From: Warburgia ugandensis
Lineage: Eukaryota > Streptophyta > Magnoliopsida > Canellales > Canellaceae
DNA length: 64,000 nt
Direction of reading: 5' to 3'
Assembly (NCBI GenBank): GCA_035236585.1
Contig: CP141136.1
Location: 32,820,949 to 32,884,948 of the forward strand
Shown here: positions 12,401-24,400 of the stretch, one piece after another
Layout: each line of letters begins with the position of its first letter
Position numbering within the stretch: the stretch's first letter is position 1
Notes under the pieces: model-generated
What the model was told of the DNA's origin: nothing
The model's input: only the letters and a program-made list of their open reading frames with translations
Database searches by the model: none
Made by a program: the position numbers and the translations under genes

Positions 12401-15400
12401 ACCCAGTAGATAAAACCAACACTACAACTTTGAAAACTACGGCATATAGTACACAAGCACTCAAATGAGTTTGAAATTAAGTTTGCATGCAATAAAACCT
12501 CACACTAAATTCTTATTAGTTCTATGTAGTTACAGGCACAAGGTGCACCTATGCACAAGGGGTTGCACCTGAAGCTTGGAGGGCCTAGGCACGTGCTCGA
12601 ATCACGAGGCGCAAAAATAAGTATTTAACAATTACAAAAGTAACCAAAAAATCCTAAAAAAATATCACACATGCACTCACAAGCAAGAGGAAGCTATATA
12701 TGTGGAAGAAAATATGTTTCAACGAATGAAGACAAATTTTTTTTTTTTTTTTTTGTAACTGTTATTTTTGAAAATTTTGAAAAAATTAACATTAAAATAC
12801 AAAAAAAGACATCACACATGTCCTCACAAGCAAGGGGAAGCTATATATGTGGATGGAAATATGTTTTAACAAATAAAGACAAAAAAATGATTTTCTTTTC
12901 AATTTCTGTAACTGCTATTTTGGGAAAAATTGTAAAAAATAACATTAAAATACTATAAACCATGAAAAAAGACATCACACATGCACTCACAAGCAAGGGG
13001 ACGCTATATATATATACATACATGCATACATACATACATACATGGATGGAAATATGTTTCAATGAATAAAGACAAAAAAAAAAAAGAATTTTTTTTTACA
13101 ATTTCTGTAACTGTTATTTTAGGAAAATTTGAATAAAATAACCTTAAAATACAAAATAAGCATGAAAAAAACATCACACATGCACTCAAAAGCAAGGGAA
13201 AATTATGTATGTGGATAGATATATGTTTCAAAAAAAAAAAAAAAATTCAATTTTTTTAATTGCTATTTTCGAAAAAGAAGAAGAAAAAAACCATAAAAAG
13301 AACTTAAATCTATGGCAAAGAAACATAAAAATCAAATGGAATGTTTGTTTATACATATAGAATAAGAATCCATCAAGATTTATCTAAAAAAGTAAACAAA
13401 AAACAAAGAAATTAAAAAAATGGTACTGTTTTTTTTTTACCTTTTTTAACAAAAAATAATGCTTGAACTGAAGATTCATGAATCCATACCTTTTTTTGCT
13501 TAGATCTGTGAAAGATTGAAGAGGAATGGTCTTTTTCACCTTATGAGCTTTGAGGTGAAGAGAAAATAGGGTTGGAAGATGAAAAGAAGGAAAAAAAAAT
13601 GAAGTTGTTATTTTAACCATTCATCAACTATGCCTGGGAGTTGAAGGCGCGATTGAACTAAGGCTCCAGGCACACCCAGGTGCTGGCGCCTTGACTTCCC
13701 TGCGATTCTTTCTCACCGAGGCAAAGAACTTGCAACTTGAGCCTATGCGCGCCTCTAACTACATAGTATTAGTTGTCCATGCAATGCATCATAGAACACT
13801 CATAGTGGACACATGCATCCATATATCTCTTTGTCTATAGAGAAATGAGTATAATAACTTGACGACTCAAGTAACATCGTGATGCATTAGAACTATAAAA
13901 ATATGATACAAAAATAATCATTCAGGCATATACTTTAGTGCCTACAGAGTTTCACTAAACTCTTATTGGTATGTCTGCTAATATTATCTCTAGTACTCAT
14001 TGGGGTTCTTCTTACGAACCTAATCACGCTCTCCAGGAGCACCAAACATGAAAAATCTCATGGGATCAGCTATGCTCATGTTGTCTCTACTACAATGTGT
14101 GCCCTTCGGTATCCTAAAGGGACTACCATCATATCCTCACGAAAGCCTATAGATATGTCTCAAAAAGGTGCCATGATCACCTCTAGTGGTTGTACCTTCT
14201 ACAATAGTCGAGAAAAATGGTGCCACTCTTTAGGCGTGAATACCCCACCACCTCTAGTTGTTGGAGACAGGTGGCCAACCTGTCAAAATCTCCTAGCACA
14301 GCTCTGATTATGCTCATTAACATATCTCAAATATAGAGAAAATATTGGATATCACCATAGCCTCATTTATCATGCAAAACATTATGTAAAAATTCATCCA
14401 TACACTTAATCAAAAACATATAGTCACAATAGCTTCACTAAGCAATTGCACAAGTGCATATCCACAGCTCACTTTTGAGCTAAAACAATGTTAATATCTA
14501 GTTTTGAAAATCACTTTAAGTAACATAGTTTCATGGCATAACTTAGGTCAAAACTCAAGTATTGTTTTGCATCAAATTTCATGGTATTAAACCACACTCT
14601 AACATCAAATCTCTAGCATACTTTTATGCTAAAACTGGGCATGATGTATGTTGAATCATGCTCTAAACTTTCACATTTTTCAGGTAGGAAACTGGCTCAA
14701 AATCAACTCAACATAACCTCTTAAAGATCATGTTTTTAATAGCCTAACAAACTTGCTAATGATCCACTTTTCATGAATCAACTTTAGAACCTCACAAATA
14801 TGATTCTCAAATATTATTTTCAAGCCAAAACTGTAAACAACCAGTCCAAACAAAACGTTGAACTTCTTTCCAAAATGCATGTTTAAACTGCTATTTTCAT
14901 GCACATAAAAAGCTTTTTGGAATTTTAAGTTAAGCAAAATCAAACCAAAAGAAGTATATTTTACATGTTAAAATAGTAGATAAAGTCCAATTTGAAATCC
15001 TAAGCAAAACATGTAAAACAGTCGACGTATAACAACATTTTAAAACTGGATTTTGTACATTGTTTTCTTCCTCATAAAAGCATCTTTTTCTAACCTGTTT
15101 TTGAATAGAATTTTGTATGAAATGTATACCGAAATAATGGTCATGAAGATGACAGTAAACTCACTTTAGAAAACCGTGTATGCACCTTTGAAAATCTTGC
15201 TCAAAACAGTGCAAGAGCACGCTATGATCAAGCTGAAAACTTAGCCGATAAAACTTAGGAAATTCCAAGGTTTTATCAACCAAATTTCCATGCTAAGTAG
15301 ACACTGAAATCAGTCATCTTTTCATGCTTCAAATTGCCAACATCAATCATGAAAAACTTGGCAAAAACAATAGCTAAAAAAGTATCAATCTTAGGCTATA

Positions 15401-18400
15401 AATACAAGTAGCAGTGAGCATGTATACACGTTGAGAATAATTTGCAAAACACCATCACTTGGATCATAACATATGGACATTTTAACAGTAGTTAATAACC
15501 ATCTAAGAATGCCCAATTTAAGCACAATTAGCATGTTTTCAAATGTTGTTAACATGTCATAATTACTGCCCAAAACAGTAACTAGACGTTTACTTTTAAC
15601 TGCTAGAGAAGTCTAAAAGCATGCGCGAAACTCAATCAAAACCTTACTATTTCTACCATATTCTTTCTCCATATATTCAAACATCAAAATAGTGAGAAAA
15701 AGGCATGTTTTTCCTATGCAAAATTCATGGAGAAGTTTTGGAAAACCTTGTAGTTTCAGGATCACCTGTCAGCAGTCAAGTTGCATGAGAATTATCGGTT
15801 TTGCTCTTAAGCTTTTCTCCTTGCTGCAACGTTTTTCACTCTAGTTTTGGGCTGCTAAGAGTGCCCAACTTCTCCTCCTTCCCCCCCTCTCTTTCTCTCC
15901 TTTTCTCTTTCCCTTTTTCCTCTCTCTTCTCCAAGACATCCTGCTGTTAAAACAGCCAAGGTATGGGATGTCTTTTTCTCTTAAAGAGTTTTCCAATTCT
16001 ATTTCCTTGTTCAAGTTGTATTTTATTCCTATTGAGACTTGCTCTCCTCTTTTATTAGAGTCTTAGTCAACCAGCCCTTAGTATAGGATGTTTCTTAATG
16101 ATTTCCACTTGTTTAGCTAGCATAAATAAAAACATCTCTAACTGCCCAAGGAGTTCTATTCCATCTACAACTCCTAATCTAAGGCATTCTCTGCTGGGGA
16201 CCATCATCCCATGTTTTTTTTTTATGTTATATTATAGTTTAGTTTACTTGGGATATTTACCACTAAGGTTATTAAGTTTCTTAGTGTGTTGTGACTTAAG
16301 TAGGGGCAATTTTGTCTTTTTATCTAGATTAGAGTGCGATGTCTCTTACTTAAGATCTTTTTATCTTTTATGTAAGTAGTTTTTTTTTAATAATGAATGA
16401 AAATTTCGTTAGACTTGGTGGATTCCTCATTCTAGTGTCCTTCCTGTGGGCGTGAAACTGCATTTGGTACAAGGCCGAGTCACTTTTGTTTCATATTGTT
16501 CTGTAAGCCAATACTTTTCTACCTTGTCTTTTAAAGGACGATTTTTGAGCTGCGTGTGATTTGCATTGGTAATAATCTTGAATTCTTGTACTGTATAAAA
16601 TTCCTAAACCCTAGATTTGAAGCTTAATTTGGACCGTTCATTAATTAGAGGGACGATTCAGATTGAAACTTCGATCTTATCTTAATTAGTAGAGATCTGA
16701 GGTAGTCTGCAGATCTTGTAACTCATTGTAGGCTATTTGTGCTGATTAAGACTGATTTTCTGCACGTTGAAGTGGTCGTCATAGTTTAATTTATGTTTTC
16801 TTATTTAAGTTAATTTTGATGTGATCTCAGCATATAAATTAGGTCATTTTGCATGTTGTCCTACATCAAATTTGGTATGAGAGCATAATGTCACGGGGTC
16901 GCAGTTTCACCTTTGCTAAACCCGTGCGGCACTTGTGCACAACTCCCTTTCCTGGCACAAGTTAGCCTTCAATCCCCCAAACTCTCACTTGTTAGGGCTA
17001 CACTCACTCATCCACTTAAGCAATGAGAGGAACTCAAGAGAAATCAGAAAGGAAACCTTCCAATGTATTAACCTTAGCTAAACTCTGAGCTTATCTGAGT
17101 TGAGTACAAGTGAGGAGCCTACACCTATTTATACTTGTTCTCCCCCATCCACCTCCTCAATGGATGGTCCGGATTATTACAAATGTCAACGATTCAACGG
17201 TTAAGGACTATTCTAGACTCACTCTAGAATACTCTACACAACTCTACACAATTCTCCAACATTCTACCTCTTTACATATTTACAAAGAGACTTCCAGAAA
17301 CCGGGCCTTCTAGATTCACGCCAAGTTCCATGGACCTTCCTAGGCTGGCTTGAGTCCCTAAGGTCAGGTCAACGTCCTAAGTGAGCCTTACTGAGAGGCT
17401 GTAATCCCTGGTCACGGACCTTGCAGTGCAAGCCCGTGACAGACTCCCCCACCTAATAATGTCCATGCCCTCGTCGACACACCTGTGTTAGTGTCGCACC
17501 CTTTGCACTTGGGCAAGTCTCATGTTCCCTTAGCCTCCTCATGAGATGATGCCCAGCTGTGTCCCCCTCTTTGCACCTTGCCCTCCGGCCCCTCTCGTGC
17601 ACTTTTGGGACATCCTTTGGCTCCTCCATGTTGTGTGCATCCTTGCACACTTGTGCACCTTTGCACAGTTCGAAGTCGTCGCCCCTCTGGTGCTCAACAC
17701 TTGCTGCACTCCGTCACTGTGCCTCCTGCACCTAGATGTAGCAGCTACCAGCTCTCCTGGCCCTGGCTGTGCCTCCTGCACTAGCACTTGTTGGCTTGGT
17801 CTTGTCCCTCTTGAAGTTACCTTGTTGAGACACGCCCTTGTCCTCAACTGGTTTCTCCTTGGACGCCTTTGACCTCAGCATCCTTATGGCACCTAGACGT
17901 TGCATGTCTAGCTGTGCCGTCTCCACACTCATTGTGGATCCCTCTATCAGTTGCAAGGCTGATAGCACCTTCCCTTGGTCGCTTCCATTCTTCAACACTG
18001 GGACTGCACAAGGGTTCTCCTCATCAAAGAAGCTTAACACCCTAAGGTGTAGCATAGGGACTGCCTTAGCCTCGGTGAGGAAATCCATCCCCAGGATAAC
18101 CTTATAGTCCTCTAAAGGTATTACCGTCAAAGTGATGGCACCTTGCCACTCTCCCACCTTGACTGGCACATCTCTAGCAACTCCTAGTATGGACTTTGGT
18201 TCGGAGTTGACTGCGTTGATTTAGCTCTCAACCTTCTTCACCTTGAGGCCTAATCTCTTAACCTCCCCTTCCGAGATGAAGTTGTGAGTAGCTCCCGTGT
18301 CCACCATAGCTCGTGTGCCTTTGCCATTGAGGCACACGTCTACATACATTAGAATTTTCCATCCATTGGCAGGTTTGGTCCCTGATGCCTGCCCTGTCAC

Positions 18401-21400
18401 AGCATTGAGGAGTATAAGGGCCCCCATCTTAGCCTCCTCCTCATCCTTGACCACTACCTTGTGGTTCTCCCTTTCAACCACCAAGGCATTAAGGGTCTTC
18501 TTTTTTGGGCATTCCATTGCCCTGTGATCTCCATCATATGAAGCAACAAATCCGTCGAGGAATGAACTTACCTTTGCCCTTTGGGTCGTGTCGGCCTCCC
18601 TTGCCTTCTTCCTTATGACCCTTAGGTATGTCCACCTTATTGTTGTCTCCATTAGCCTTGGCCTTTTCCTCCTTCCTAGTGCCTTCGGCCCTTTTGTCGA
18701 ACTCCATTAGTTTCTCAGCAGTCAAGAGTGCAGTGGCCAAGTCTTGCACTCCCCTCCTTTGCAACTCTTGTTCTGCCCAAGGTTGCAACCCATCCATGAA
18801 GAAGAACAACTTGTCCTTCTCATTCATATCTGAAATGTTCTTGTACCCTGAAATTTGTCAAGCTTGACGCCCCTACCTATGATGGCGAATTGAATTTAAA
18901 GCGATTTCTTGATTGGCTTTCGGACATGGATTGTTTCTTTGACTGGTATAAAATGTTTCAAGAGCAGCGGATTCAGTTTGCTAAGATTAAACTGATTGGT
19001 TGAGCAAGGCTCTATTGGACCAATTTGAAGCCTCAGCAAGGTGTGGCTGTGTGTCCACCTATTTCCGCTTAGGAGAACATGAAGGACAGGCTGATAGAGA
19101 AATTTGTTCCCTTGTCTTACGATTCAAGGTTACTAGATCAGTGGCAGAACTTATGCTAAGGAGGTTTGTCTGTCACTGAATACATTGCTCAGTTCAATGA
19201 GTTTATGATGAGATGCAATGTAAGAGACGATCCCTCTGTGACCTTGTTTAGGTTTAGGATAGGCCTTCGCCCTAAACTTCAGAAATAACTCATTCCCCAT
19301 GTTATAAATTCATTAGATCACGCCTATCGGATAATGCAAGAATTAGAGCGGTATCTCCAACTGCAACCCACTAAGCAATTTGAGTCCAAGGCTAAATCTA
19401 CATTTGGAAATCAACAACCTAGAACTCAAGCGACTGTGACGTCTAACGTCGATAAAAAGAAAGGTTGTGTCAGAAGAGAGTTCAAGGGTAAATAGTAGCA
19501 CTGGGTGTTATTGGTGTCAAGGATTTGAACATGTTGTTGCACAATGCCCTTCTAGAACCCCCTCTAAATTCCTGTTTATAGAAGGCAAGGATGTGGACTA
19601 TGGGTATGATGGATGGCCCAAGGAGGTTTATGAGCCCATTGGTGAGGTCGGCTATGAGGAGGCGGCCCATGAGGTGAACAGTCATAGAGTACCCATGGTG
19701 TGAGAGACCTGTGGGCCCCATGGGGAGGGTAATACCCCACATGTGACAGTAGTTAGGTGCCCTCTCCCACACCCAAAGGGTAATGATTATTGGCGTAGGA
19801 TGAACATTTTTCATACATGTGTCAAGTGGTGAAGAAGGGGAGCCTTGGCGCAACAGTAAATGTTGTCGTCATGTGACCTTGAGGTCACGGGTTCAAGGCG
19901 TGGAATCAGCCTCTTGCAAAATGTAAGGTAAGGCTGCCTACTATAGGCCCTTGTGGTCTGCCCCTTCCCTGGACCCTGTATAGGCCAGAGCTTTGTGCAC
20001 CGAGGCTGCCCTTTTTTTTTTTTATGTCAAGTGGTGAAAAAAATTGTAAAGTTGTCATTGATAGTGGGAGTTGCACGAATATAATTTCTGCCCATGCTAT
20101 CTCCCTCTTAGGACTTTTGCCCCTTCTCACCCTAAACCTTACAGAGTTGAGTGGGTTGATACTTCTTCATCACTCTCAATTATTTAAAGGTGTTTGGTTT
20201 CCATTGAATTTCTAACATATAAAGACACCTTGTGGCATGATGTGGTACCTATGGATACATGTCACACTATTTTAGGCAAGTCATGGCTTTATGATATGGG
20301 GCAGCTTCGATGTACAAAGCTCCCAAGTATACTGGGTCCAGGGAAGGGGCAGACCACAAGGGTCAATAGTACGCAGCCTTACCTTGCATTTTGCTAGAGG
20401 CTGTTTCCATGCCTTAAACCCATGACCTCAAGGTTACACGACGACAACTCTACCCTTGTGCTAAGGTTCCCTTTTGGCTTTATGATGATGTTATTATTTA
20501 TGGCTAGTTTAATTCATGCTCTTTCTTGCGTGACAGCAAGAGGATCTGACTTAATCCTCTACTACCCAAAGCGCCACCCGAGCGAAAAGAAGGCAACAAC
20601 AAATCAGTCATGGAGGGTAAGGCCAAAGCTAAAGGTCTACACATTGTCAACACTGTCGCATTTGTGAGGGACATTAGAGATGAGCCTTTGTTCTATGCTC
20701 TAGTGGCAAAAGAGACTCCATCGCTGTCGGCTCTTGAGTACCTTAATGGGGTAGCACTTGTTCTACTAAAGTATCAGGATATTTTTCTTGATGATTTACC
20801 AGATGAGTTACCTCCCATGAGGGATATTCAACACCATATTGATCCGATCCTCGGATTGAGTGTTCCAAACCTTCCACACTATAGAATGAATCCCACCGAG
20901 CATGCTGAGTTGAAGAAACAAGTGGATGAATTATTAAGGAAAGGTTTCATTCAATAGAGCTTGAGGGTCGTACCTGCACTGCTCACACATAAGAAAGATG
21001 GGTCATGGAGGATGTGTGTGGACAGTCGAGCTATAAAAAAAATCACGGTTAAGCATCGATTCCCACATTGAGGCTCCATGATATGCTGGACATGATGGTG
21101 GTTGCCACGATCTTTTCAAAGATTAACCTTAAGAGCGGCCATCACCAGGAGCATTTTCGTCTAGGGGATGAGTGGAAGACTGCCTTTAAGATGAAGGATG
21201 GTTTATATGAGTGGATGGTCATGCCTTTTGGGCTTTCAAATGCCTCTAGTACATTCATGAGGATTATGACACATGTGCGAGGCCATTTATTGGCCAGTTC
21301 CTGGTCGTGTACTTCAACGACATCTTGATCTATAGGCAAACCTACGAACAACACTCATCCACTTGAGGCAGATTTGTGAGACGCTGAGGACAACGAAGTT

Positions 21401-24400
21401 ATACGTAAATCTTAAGAAATGTTCATTTGCTTCCCAATAGATTATCTTCTTAGGATTTGTGGTTTCTTTTTAGGGCATTTCTGCAGATCCAAAGAAGGTG
21501 AGGTCCATCGTGGAGTGGAGCGAGCAACAAAATATTCACAAGGTCCATAGTTTCCATGGGTTAGCGACCTATCGTCGCTTCATCTGTGGGTTCAGTTCCA
21601 TTATGGTTCCCATCATTGAGTGCATTAGGAAGGGGGAGTTTAAATAGACAAATGTTGCATCCAAAGTGTTCAAAGAGTAGATGACTAAAGCTCCGGTGAT
21701 GCTCCTACCGGATTTTTCAAAGGGTTTTAAAGTGGTGGATGCATCTGGCTTAGGTATAGAAGGAGTTCTAAGTCAAGAGAGTCACCTTGTGGCATTTTTC
21801 AGTGAGAAATTAAATGACGCAGGGTAAAAATATTCAACCCATGACAAGGGGTTCTATGTAGTCATTCAATAGGGTCCAAGTCTTTTTAGCTAGTGAGATT
21901 GATGGGGATCATCATCCCACCATTTTTTTTATGTATTTTATAGTTTAGTTCAATTGGGATATTTACCACTAAGGGTATTACGTTTCTTAGTGTGTTGTGA
22001 CTTAGGTAGGAGTAATTTTATCTTCTTCTAGATTAGGGTTGGATGTCCCCTACTTAAGATCCTTTTCTCTTTTGTGTGAGTTGTTTTTTTTGTTTGTTTG
22101 TTAATAATGAATGAAAATTTCATTAGACTTGGTGAATTCCTCGTACTAACTTCTTTCCTGTGGGTGTGAAGCCACGTTTGGTACAAGGTTGAATCACTTT
22201 TGTTTCATCTTGTTCTGTAAGTTAGTACTTTTCTACCTTGTTTTTTAAAGGACAATTTTGAGCTGTGTGTGGTTACGTGATTTGTGTTAGTAATAATCTT
22301 GAATTCATATCTTGCATAAAATTCATGAACCTTAGATCCGAAGCTTAATCTAGGTCATTCGTCAATTAGAGGGACGATTTGGATTGAAACTTTGATCTTA
22401 CCTTAACTGATAGAGATATGGGGCAGTCTGCAGATCCTGTAACTCAATGTAAGCTATTCATGCTAATTAAGACTGATTTTCTGCATGTTAAAGTGTTTGT
22501 AGTAATTTAATTTATGTTTTCTTATTTAAGTTAATTCTGATTTGATCTCAACATATAAATTAGGTCATTTTGCAAGCTGTCCTACCTCATTCTCTTTGGA
22601 TTTTAACTCCACTTCTAGCCCTAGAACATCCCATGCTTCTATCTTTTTTCTTAGCTACTAGGGTTGCTTGGGTACCAAGTCATCATCAAGACCTTATCCC
22701 AATTAGGGGCTGGCCAAATGAAATCTTGTTCCTCCATTTCCCTCTATTAAGTGTCATGGTTTCATATAGTCCAAAATTTTTAAAATCTTTTCTAACTACT
22801 TCTATCCACATTCTTTTGGGCCTTCACTTTGCCCTCTTAAAAACTTCGACTTGAATCGCCTCACTCATTCTAATTGGTATTGTTTTCGTTCTCCGTTGGA
22901 CATGTCTAAACCATTTAAGTCTAATCTCCCTCATCTTATTACCCGTTGGTGATACTCATAAGTTTCCTCTAATGCTTTCATTTCTAAATTCTATCCTTTC
23001 TTGTTTTGCCACTCATCCATCTCAAAAGTCCTCATTTCTGCTACACTTATCCTATATAGATGTTGTTCTTTAACTGCCCAATACTCTGATCCATAGAGCT
23101 TGATTGGCCTTACAACCATCCTATAGAATTTTCCTTTTAGTTTGAGTAGCACTTACGGATCACACAATTCTCCAAAGCCGCGTCTGCATTTTTTCCAATT
23201 CACTTGGATTCTCTGGGTAACCTCCCTCTCAATCTCTCTGCTCTCATGAATTATCGATTTCAAGTATCAGAAATGGTCTTTTAGGGAGACTTCTTGGTTA
23301 TCAATCTTTGCTGGTGCTCTGGTCTTGCTCGCATTGCTAAAATTGCATTCCATATTTCTGTCTTAGTTTGGCTAATTTTAAATATTTTAGATTCTAATGC
23401 ATCTCTCCATAACTCTAGCTTTATATTTACGCCCTCTCTTGTTTTATCTATCAAAACCTATGTAGTTAAAGGCGCACCGAGGCGCAAAGGGGTGCGCCTG
23501 GAGCCTGAGGCGCAAAATTATATTTTTTATAATTAAAAATTAGCTAAAAATCATTAATAAATTCTTAAAAAGCATGAAAAATACAGCATACATGAAGACA
23601 CCAGCATGGGAAAGCTACATATGTATATAAGAATAGGTATTAACTAATAAATATAAATAAAACAATTTTTTTTTCTGATTTTTGTAAGTTTTATTTTAGG
23701 AAAAATTGAACAAAATAATACTACAATACAAAAAAAGCATGAAAAATACAGCATACATGAAGACACAAGCATGGGAAAGCTATATATGTATATAAGAATA
23801 GGTATTAACTAATAAATATAAATAAAACAATTTTTTTTCTTCTAATTTTCATAAGTTTTATTTTCGGAAAAATTGAACAAAATAACACTACAATGCAAAA
23901 AAAGCATGAAAAGTACATCGTACATGAAGATACAAGCATGAGTAAGCTATATATGTGGATAATAATAGGTATTAACTAATAAATATAAAAAAGAACAATT
24001 TTTTCCTTATTTTGGTAACTTTTTTTTTTGGAAAAATTAAAAAAAATAACCCTAAATTACAAAAAAAAGATGAAAAAATTATCACACACGAAGACACAAG
24101 CATGGGAAAGCTATATATGTGGATAGAAATACGTTTCAATGAAGAAATACAAAAAAACGAAGACTTTTTTTTATTTCCGTAACTGATTTTTTTGGAAAAA
24201 CAGTAAAAAACCTAAAAACAAACTCAAATCTAGAGCAAAGAAGTATAAAACTCAAATGGAATGTTTCCTTATACATATAGAACAAGATCTATGGAAAATA
24301 GTTAACAAAAAACAAAAAATTTGAAAAAACGGTACTGGTTTTTACGTTTTTTACAGAAACCATATACACATTGTTAAATTTATAAATTCATATCTTTTTC

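Larger units (their letters stand above)
11955..16186 (-). mobile_element. Probable Tekay-type solo LTR (F), - orientation, split by hAT-like copy 1
   Basis: Its left edge ('gggtttttaaaatacaat', then 'cgggatccttattagaa') is similar in order and sequence to the LTR edge of element D at 63865 ('gggtttttaaaacacaat', then 'tgggatccttgaataaa'). A central block near 14268 ('aggtggccaacctg') is also of the kind seen in element D's LTR near 50988. No gag or pol sequence adjoins it, so a solo LTR or LTR remnant is inferred. The right boundary is not defined; it is set at the target duplication of element A. Confidence 0.35.
16889..18860 (-). mobile_element. Element B: reverse-oriented gag-protease LTR element, 5'-truncated
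   Basis: On the - strand the order is gag C-terminal part, zinc-knuckle remnant, aspartic protease, a basic tail, a purine tract (GGTGGGGGAGTC) and a 553-bp LTR that starts TGTCACGGGC and ends CCCCGTGACA. No reverse transcriptase, RNase H or integrase lies between protease and LTR. The 5' half (gag N terminus, primer site, 5' LTR) is missing where element A's gag resumes at 18861. It may be a deletion derivative or a naturally non-autonomous gag-type element that used another element's polymerase. Confidence 0.75.
16192..22589 (+). mobile_element. Ty3/gypsy element A (chromovirus-like), degenerate, nested insertions
   Basis: LTRs lie at 16192-16868 and 21900-22589 and begin TG and end CA. 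A primer-binding site (TGGTATGAGAGC, tRNA-Met type with one mismatch) is at 16873. Internally, gag, zinc knuckle, protease, reverse transcriptase and RNase H remnants follow in order from 18861 to about 21840. The integrase is missing: RNase H runs almost directly into the 3' LTR. The region between the primer site and the middle of gag is occupied by reverse-oriented element B. Two SINEs are inserted at 19837-20024 and 20296-20474. The two LTRs differ visibly throughout, so this is an old insertion. The RT wording ([16 protein letters not shown]) resembles CRM/Galadriel-type chromoviruses; that clade call is tentative. Confidence 0.9.

Noticed and set aside
12671-13231. Overlapping frames in hAT-like copy 1 as a repeat-protein gene
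   Set aside because: The repeats are nucleotide-level tandem units of non-coding type, interrupted by T runs, with stops in most units and phases not preserved.
12660-13260. CRISPR-like array
   Set aside because: The repeats are about 165 bp, diverged, and have no unique spacers; the DNA is clearly plant nuclear.
13966-14307. A 113-residue + strand frame in the solo LTR region
   Set aside because: No domain, and the region looks like LTR sequence on the opposite strand.
17546-17872. Large + strand open frames (about 108 and 89 residues) over element B
   Set aside because: They are antisense to the gag-protease frame, which has family motifs. Open antisense frames are expected in GC-rich DNA.
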